From positions 1 to 64,000 of the forward strand of contig NZ_BSDI01000005.1 in assembly GCF_027923225.1 (NCBI RefSeq): a stretch of DNA of 64,000 bases, read 5' to 3'. Under the pieces are notes generated by a model. The model saw only the letters and a list, made by a program, of their open reading frames with translations, was not told the DNA's origin and did no database searches. Shown in pieces: positions 59,255 through 64,000 of this stretch. Within the stretch, counting starts at the first letter, position 1, and the number at the start of each line of letters is the position of its first letter. The translations under genes and the position numbers were made by a program. This DNA is from Phytohabitans aurantiacus. GTDB taxonomy: Bacteria > Actinomycetota > Actinomycetes > Mycobacteriales > Micromonosporaceae.

Positions 59255-60576
59255 GGTGCCGACCTCGCTCCCACGGGCTCGTAACCGATGCCGGCGTACC
59301 GGGCGCCGCGACCGAGCACAGTGGACTCGTCGAGGATGCGCCACGAGTCGTACACCAGGCGGGTGCGGCCACCGGACATCAGGTGCTCCAGGTCGAGCCG
59401 CCGGTACTCGGGGTGGTCGGTGATGAGCAGTACCGCGTCCGCGCCGGCGAAGCCCGCGTACACGCCCACCGGCTCGCCGCCGTACGCCCGGATCACGTCG
59501 TCGGCCACGAGCGGGTCGTGACCCGTCACTCGCAGCCCGGCCGCGCGGAACACCGGCATCATCCCGGCGATCGGCGTGCCGCGCATGTCGTCGGTGGGCG
59601 GCCATCCCTTGTACGCCCAGCCGAGCACGCACAGCGTCGCGCCGGCGGTGTCACCCATCAGCTCGACCACCCGCCGGGCCACGTGCGCGGGCAGTTCCTC
59701 GTTGAGCTGGCGGGCCCGGCCGACCAGGTACGGCTCGTGGTCCCGCTGGTGTGCGGTGTCGATGAGCAGGTACGGGTCTTTGGACAGGCAGCCGCCGCCG
59801 ACGTACCCGGGCTTGGCGATGTCGGGCCGCGGGTAGTCGAGGTTCGTCGCCCGGATCACCTCCAGCGGGTCGAGGCCGAGCCGCTCGGTGAGCATCGCGA
59901 CCTCGTTGCCGAACGAGTAGATGAGGTCGGTGTGGCAGTTGTTGGTGAGCTTGACCAGCTCGGCGACCTCCAGGCTGGACACCGGTACCAGCGAGCGCGC
60001 CAGCCCGCCGAACATCGCGAGTCCCAGGCGCTGGCTGTCTTCGTCGAGGCCGCCGACGACCTGCGGCAGCTCGACCAGCTCCCGCAGGGCCTGGCCCTGG
60101 ATCGTCCGCTCGGGCGCCATCACCAGCTTCGGGTCGGCGCCCCACCGGTCGCGCAGCACCGGCAGCACGATCGCCCGGGTGGTGCCGACCGGTACCGTGC
60201 TGCGCACCACGACGAGGACCTCGGGGCCGCACCGCTCCCCGATGTACTCGGCCGCCGCCGCGAGGTTCTTCAGGTTCGGCAGGTGGGTGGCGTCGTCGGT
60301 GGGCGTGGACACGCAGATGACCACGGCGTCGACGGGCTCGTCCGGCAGTTCCGTGCCGACCATGATGGAGTGTCCGATGTGCTCGGCGAACACCTCCGCC
60401 ACGCCCGGTTCGTAGATGTGCGGCCGGCCGGCGGCCAGCGAGTCCAGCACGGCGGGCTGGGTGTCGACCCCGTACACGGTGAAGCCCTTGCGGGCCAGCG
60501 CCGCGGTCAGGGTCAGGCCCACATAGCCCATGCCGATGACGCCGATCCGCTGGAAGGCGCGCGTTTCACTTGTCAC
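59251..60576 (-). CDS. Nucleotide-sugar 6-dehydrogenase (UDP-ManNAc/UDP-Glc type)
   Basis: 441 residues. NAD-binding IGVIGMGYVGLTLTAALARKG, VVICVSTPTD, the middle-domain NCHTDLIYSFGNEVAML, the catalytic Cys in GGGCLSKDPYLL and LGWAYKGWPPTDDMRGTP, which resembles the WecC/Ugd LGxAFK block. It oxidises the C6 hydroxyl of a UDP-sugar to the uronic acid. GTG 60576 has GGAGG six bases before it; an upstream open frame is not coding-like. Followed by the epimerase with a four-base overlap. Confidence 0.9.
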   Translation of the reverse strand: MTSETRAFQRIGVIGMGYVGLTLTAALARKGFTVYGVDTQPAVLDSLAAGRPHIYEPGVAEVFAEHIGHSIMVGTELPDEPVDAVVICVSTPTDDATHLPNLKNLAAAAEYIGERCGPEVLVVVRSTVPVGTTRAIVLPVLRDRWGADPKLVMAPERTIQGQALRELVELPQVVGGLDEDSQRLGLAMFGGLARSLVPVSSLEVAELVKLTNNCHTDLIYSFGNEVAMLTERLGLDPLEVIRATNLDYPRPDIAKPGYVGGGCLSKDPYLLIDTAHQRDHEPYLVGRARQLNEELPAHVARRVVELMGDTAGATLCVLGWAYKGWPPTDDMRGTPIAGMMPVFRAAGLRVTGHDPLVADDVIRAYGGEPVGVYAGFAGADAVLLITDHPEYRRLDLEHLMSGGRTRLVYDSWRILDESTVLGRGARYAGIGYEPVGARSAP

Positions 60577-60592
60577 CCTGGGCCTCCTTCGA

Positions 60593-61480
60593 TCACGAGC
60601 AGGGTGGGTCGACCCGGTCCAGTGGCTGGGTCGTGACATAGCCGGTGAACCGCTCCTCGCGGTACCTCCGGCACGCCCCCTCGACGTGCGAGGGGCTGGT
60701 GGCGTAGTCGACGGCGAGGACCACCTTGCCGGCGTCGCGCAGCCGCCGCGTGGCGGCGAGGTTCTCGGCGCAGAAGTCCGCGGTACACGGCTCGTCGGTG
60801 GCCAGGAAGAACAGCTCCTCCATGCCGATGCCGTCGACCGCCTCGGTGTAGCCGCGCTGGTCCTGCAACTCGGGGGCGTTCTGCGGCACGATCCAGAAGT
60901 CGGGCCGCACCCGTTTGGCGTGCTGGCTGGCGCGCGCGATCAGGTCGGCCATGCTGGCGGCCAGGCTGTCGCGCGTCTCGCCCGGCACCAGCGCCAGGTC
61001 TATCTCCTCGTACGCCAGCGGGCTGTCCAGGTACGCACCGTCGAAGCCGGCGGCCAGGGCCTGGTCCAGGCGCGGCCGGACGACACCGTCCCACCAGCGG
61101 CTGTCCCAGTACCGGACGAAGTGCTCCTCCGGCCAGTCCTCCCAGCGGTTGAGCATCAGGCCGTCGGCCCGTACCCGATCGGCCTCCGGCCGGTAGTTCT
61201 CGATCGCGCCGATCTCGAAGTAGGCCAGCACCCGCTTGCCAGACTCGCGCACCGCGGCGATCTCGTCGCGCGTGAAGTATCCGGAACCGGAGTCCCGGGC
61301 GAGGTCGACGACCGCGAGATCGTGCGGCGACGCGGCGACCGCGTCCAGCCGGCCGTCGGCGTAGCCCTGCAACTGGTACACCCAACCGCCCCTGGCCGGC
61401 TCCTCAGTGGAGGATGGGCAGCCCGGCAGCAGGGAACCCACCACCAGCACGACACAGCAGACCGTCGTCATTCGCTTCAC
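60593..61480 (-). CDS. GH114-type endo-alpha-1,4-polygalactosaminidase-like lipoprotein
   Basis: 295 residues. The N-terminus is a lipoprotein signal with lipobox VVGSLLPGC. The TIM barrel shows WVYQLQGYAD, LAVVDLARDSGSGYFTRDEI, RVLAYFEIGAIENYRP, GFDGAYLDSPLAYEE and VLAVDYATSPSHV, the strands of the GH114/TM1410 family, with the acidic Asp/Glu residues expected at the active site. The GTG at 61480 overlaps the GlmS-like stop (GTGA). Outside the cell it would cut or trim a galactosamine-containing polymer; PelA has a related activity. Confidence 0.85.
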   Translation of the reverse strand: MKRMTTVCCVVLVVGSLLPGCPSSTEEPARGGWVYQLQGYADGRLDAVAASPHDLAVVDLARDSGSGYFTRDEIAAVRESGKRVLAYFEIGAIENYRPEADRVRADGLMLNRWEDWPEEHFVRYWDSRWWDGVVRPRLDQALAAGFDGAYLDSPLAYEEIDLALVPGETRDSLAASMADLIARASQHAKRVRPDFWIVPQNAPELQDQRGYTEAVDGIGMEELFFLATDEPCTADFCAENLAATRRLRDAGKVVLAVDYATSPSHVEGACRRYREERFTGYVTTQPLDRVDPPCS

Positions 61481-64000
61481 CCGACCATCCTGGCGACCTC
61501 GTCGGCGGACGCCAACAGGACCGTCTCGACGGGCAGTCCGGCCAGCACCGCCGGGTCGAAGAACGGGGCGGTCTCGGTCACGGCGGCCCGGATCTCCTCC
61601 AGGCGCCCGCCGGCGAGACCGAGGACCTCGACGAGGTGCGCGGCGTCGACCGTCTCGCGCAGGCCGACGTGGAGCAGGGTGAGGGCGTCGACGCGGGCGC
61701 CGGTCGGCTCGGGCACCATCAGCACCAGGCGCCCGTCGCGCCGCCCGCGTACCAGTCGCGGCATCCGCGACTGTACGGCGAGCCGCTTGGAGCCGCTCAG
61801 CTCGGCACCGTTGTCGGCCCGGCTCGAAAGCCAGCGCGCCGCGCCCGTCTTGCGCACCACGCACAGCGTCGGCGGGCCGTCGGGCGGCCAGCTGAGCAGG
61901 TATCGGGTCGCACCGTCGACGCGGGCGACCACGTTGGCGAAGGCACGCAGCGCCACCAGGACCGCGTAGCCGGCTGCCTCCGGGTCGCCGCCGGCGTCGG
62001 CGAGCGCCGCCGTGAGCGCGTTGTCGACGAGGCCGGAGTCGTCCCGGGAGGTACCGACCGTCACCGTCTTCGCCTGGTGCTTCACCGAGTCGATGGAACG
62101 GGTCAGCTCGTCGACACCGGCCGTGAGCCGCTGCCGGAGCAGCGCGACGGGGTCGCCGGCGGGGTTTCCGTGCTGCAGCACCTGGGAGGCGTGGGAGAGC
62201 CCGATCGCCGTGTCGCTGTGCAGGACGCCGCGGAAGGCGCCTGCCGCCGCGTCCGCGACGAACTGGTGGAGCTCGTGGCACGCGTGGTCGAGCTCGCCGA
62301 TGGTCACGCGGCCGGCGTCGACCGAGGCTTCGAGCGCGCTCAGGGCCGCCCGCAACGGATCCGCCCGCTCGTCGATGGCGCGGGCGATGTGGTACGAGAA
62401 CAGGTGGCCGGCCGCGGTGCTGAGGATCCACGCGAACGCCGGGTGTGCGGCGGGCACCCGCACCACCGCGTCGGTCGCCCACCGCACGTCGATGCCGTCG
62501 TCGACGATGACCGCCGGCGCGTTGCGGTGCGCCGTGAAGATCTCCACCTCTTTGGTCAGGTCGCGCACCTGGCCGGCGGGCGTACCGGCCGCGCAGACGA
62601 GCACGAACGACTCCGCCGACAGGTCGACGTGCTTCTTGTCCTCCACGGCGTCCGTGGAGATCGTCTTGTAGCACAGCTCCGACAGCTTGATCCGGGTCTC
62701 CTCGGCGGCGACCCGGTTTGGCCCGGAGCCGACCACCGTCCAGTATGGATAGCGGATCGCGACCCGCGCGATCTCGGCGATCCGGGGCGCCAGGCCGTGC
62801 AGCTCCGCCAGCTGGCGCGGCACCTCCAGCAGCGCCCGCAGGAGAGTGTCCTCCAGCTCCGGCGCCAGGCGGCCGAGCAGCCGCGCGATCCGCAGGCCGA
62901 GCAGCACGCCGGTGGCGACCTGCGAGTAGAACGCCTTGGTGGAGGCCACCGCCATCTCCACGTCACGCCCGTCCGATGTGTACAGCACGCCGTCGCTCTT
63001 GTGCGCCAGGTCGCTGTCGCGCCGGTTGACGACGCAGAGCACGGCCGCCCCGCGCGACCGGACCATGTCGACGGTGCGGTTCGTGTCGGTGGTGGTGCCG
63101 GACTGGCTCACCGCGACGACGCACACCGCCGACATGTCGCGCCTGAGGCGCCACGCGGACAGCTCGCTGGCGGGCATGGCCTCCACCGACACCGCCGGGT
63201 GCAGCAGCCGCCGCACGACGGTGGCGATGCCCTGGCAGGCGACGGCCGCGGTGCCCTGCCCGACGAAGAGGACCTCTTCGATGTCACCGGCCACGAAGCG
63301 GCGGCGTACCGCGTCCGGCAGCGCCGATTCGCCCAGCGTCACGTGATGCCGGTCGCCGTCGCGGGCGATCCGACCGCGCAGGCTCTTGCGAAACGAGGAG
63401 GGCGCCTCCCGCATCTCCTTGACGAGATAGTGGTCGTACGGCCCGCGCGCCACGTCCCTGGTCGTGATCTGCGTCGTGGAGATGTCACCGGTGGCGACCG
63501 GCCGGCCGAGCGCGGTGTAGCACCGCAGTGCCGCCGGAGTCCCGGCACCAGCGCGGTCGAGCGTCACCACCGTGCCCATCTCGTGACTGCCCGACTCGTC
63601 GCCGTCCACGCGGGTGCCGTCCAGCCGCAGGTACCGGTCGGTCAGCCCGACGAGCCCGTAGACCTCGCTGGCGACCAGGAAGCAGCCCGGCGCGAACCCG
63701 ACGTACAGGCCCTGCCCGCTCCCCTTCACCGCCAGCAGCACCCGATCCGGGTCGGTACTGGCCTGCGCCGCGATCGCGAACGAACCGTGCGAGCGCCGGA
63801 CGAGCTCCGCCATGGCCAGTACCGGATCCGTGCCCGCGCCGAGGCTTCCGGCCAGCATCACCGGGATCAGCTTCGCGTCGGTGCTGACGCCCTCGGTGCC
63901 GGTCGGCAGGCCGAGGCTTGCCCGCAGGTCCAGGTGGTTGTCGATGTCTCCATTGAGGACACCGGCGGCGTACACCGGTCCGCGCTCGCGCGTCACGCTG
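61477..64000 (-). CDS. GlmS-like SIS-domain protein with C-terminal extension, N-terminus outside window
   Basis: At least 839 residues; the frame is open to the window edge. The visible N-terminal part (VYAAGVLNGDIDNHLDLRASL, FAIAAQASTDPDRVLLAVKGSGQGLYVGF, CFLVASEVYGL) is the glutaminase domain of GlmS-type enzymes without its Cys1 end. Two SIS domains follow: VLFVGQGTAAVACQG, VSQSGTTTDTNRTV, DVEMAVASTKAF, then VVGSGPNRVAAEETRIKLSELCYKT. The last ~250 residues (from about ASVDAGRVTIGEL) are an added region of unknown role. It probably makes GlcN-6-P for the amino-sugar polymer. A GTG at 63996 is unlikely to be the start because Cys1 is missing. Confidence 0.85.
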   Translation of the reverse strand, partial: SVTRERGPVYAAGVLNGDIDNHLDLRASLGLPTGTEGVSTDAKLIPVMLAGSLGAGTDPVLAMAELVRRSHGSFAIAAQASTDPDRVLLAVKGSGQGLYVGFAPGCFLVASEVYGLVGLTDRYLRLDGTRVDGDESGSHEMGTVVTLDRAGAGTPAALRCYTALGRPVATGDISTTQITTRDVARGPYDHYLVKEMREAPSSFRKSLRGRIARDGDRHHVTLGESALPDAVRRRFVAGDIEEVLFVGQGTAAVACQGIATVVRRLLHPAVSVEAMPASELSAWRLRRDMSAVCVVAVSQSGTTTDTNRTVDMVRSRGAAVLCVVNRRDSDLAHKSDGVLYTSDGRDVEMAVASTKAFYSQVATGVLLGLRIARLLGRLAPELEDTLLRALLEVPRQLAELHGLAPRIAEIARVAIRYPYWTVVGSGPNRVAAEETRIKLSELCYKTISTDAVEDKKHVDLSAESFVLVCAAGTPAGQVRDLTKEVEIFTAHRNAPAVIVDDGIDVRWATDAVVRVPAAHPAFAWILSTAAGHLFSYHIARAIDERADPLRAALSALEASVDAGRVTIGELDHACHELHQFVADAAAGAFRGVLHSDTAIGLSHASQVLQHGNPAGDPVALLRQRLTAGVDELTRSIDSVKHQAKTVTVGTSRDDSGLVDNALTAALADAGGDPEAAGYAVLVALRAFANVVARVDGATRYLLSWPPDGPPTLCVVRKTGAARWLSSRADNGAELSGSKRLAVQSRMPRLVRGRRDGRLVLMVPEPTGARVDALTLLHVGLRETVDAAHLVEVLGLAGGRLEEIRAAVTETAPFFDPAVLAGLPVETVLLASADEVARMVG

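Noticed and set aside
1..64000. tRNA, rRNA genes or CRISPR arrays
   Set aside because: No cloverleaf with a TTCRA loop, rRNA block or regularly spaced repeat array was seen on reading; the repeats present are short tandem or palindromic units.

Overview
The window is about 70% G+C or higher, uses many GTG starts, and carries families typical of filamentous actinomycetes: a 13E12/DUF222 HNH protein, a mycothiol-dependent isomerase-like protein, a SigE-type ECF sigma factor, many LacI regulators with plant-polysaccharide enzymes, and several genes that look leaderless. I infer a soil or plant-associated member of the Micromonosporaceae or a close relative. The genus is not provable from the sequence.

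Layout. 1-2 kb: truncated HNH/DUF222 gene followed by a decayed IS701-type transposase. 2-12.6 kb: a LacI regulator with an AlkZ-like winged-helix gene, divergent from an operon for oligosaccharide uptake and use (two LplB/LplC-type permeases, binding lipoprotein, 2-hydroxyacid dehydrogenase, GH43 enzyme, alpha/beta hydrolase, App1-type phosphatase), closed by a long palindrome. 12.6-18.2 kb: GT87 membrane glycosyltransferase, mycothiol-type DinB protein divergent from a MarR regulator, DUF899 protein behind an ArsR-like operator, ECF sigma factor with a membrane-anchored partner. 18.2-21 kb: a free-standing alanyl-tRNA-synthetase catalytic domain preceded by what reads as an alanine-codon leader peptide and intrinsic terminator (a candidate attenuator), an EamA exporter, and a divergent MarR gene; both start codons of the exporter/MarR pair lie inside one 33-bp palindrome. 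21.1-27.8 kb: GntR regulator, ferredoxin, binding protein with a NosL-like tail, permease, ATPase and an AprA-like flavoprotein fused to HEAT repeats, all tightly overlapping. 27.9-37 kb: alpha-galactoside-type operon (GH36, sugar ABC transporter, secreted GH-A enzyme) with two LacI operators and its LacI gene. 37-41.3 kb: class C serine hydrolase and a secreted GH127-ricin enzyme with LacI-type operators. 41.3-49.5 kb: acid phosphatase, GNAT, frameshifted DUF1707 gene, penicillin-binding protein whose transpeptidase motifs are all lost, and a large nSTAND NTPase-WD40 protein. 49.7-64 kb: two convergent operons for a Pel-like exopolysaccharide (GalE, NodB-like deacetylase, PelF, PelG-like membrane protein, nucleotidyltransferase and epimerases; then GlmS-like, GH114 lipoprotein, nucleotide-sugar dehydrogenase, epimerase, PelA/GH114-like hydrolase).

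The strongest candidates for undescribed biology are (i) the alanine leader/terminator in front of the orphan AlaRS domain, (ii) the AprA-HEAT/ferredoxin/ABC/NosL-like redox-transport module, and (iii) the split Pel-like locus. No tRNA, rRNA or CRISPR array was seen. The only stretch above 300 bases without an intact gene is the transposase relic at 1080-2049.
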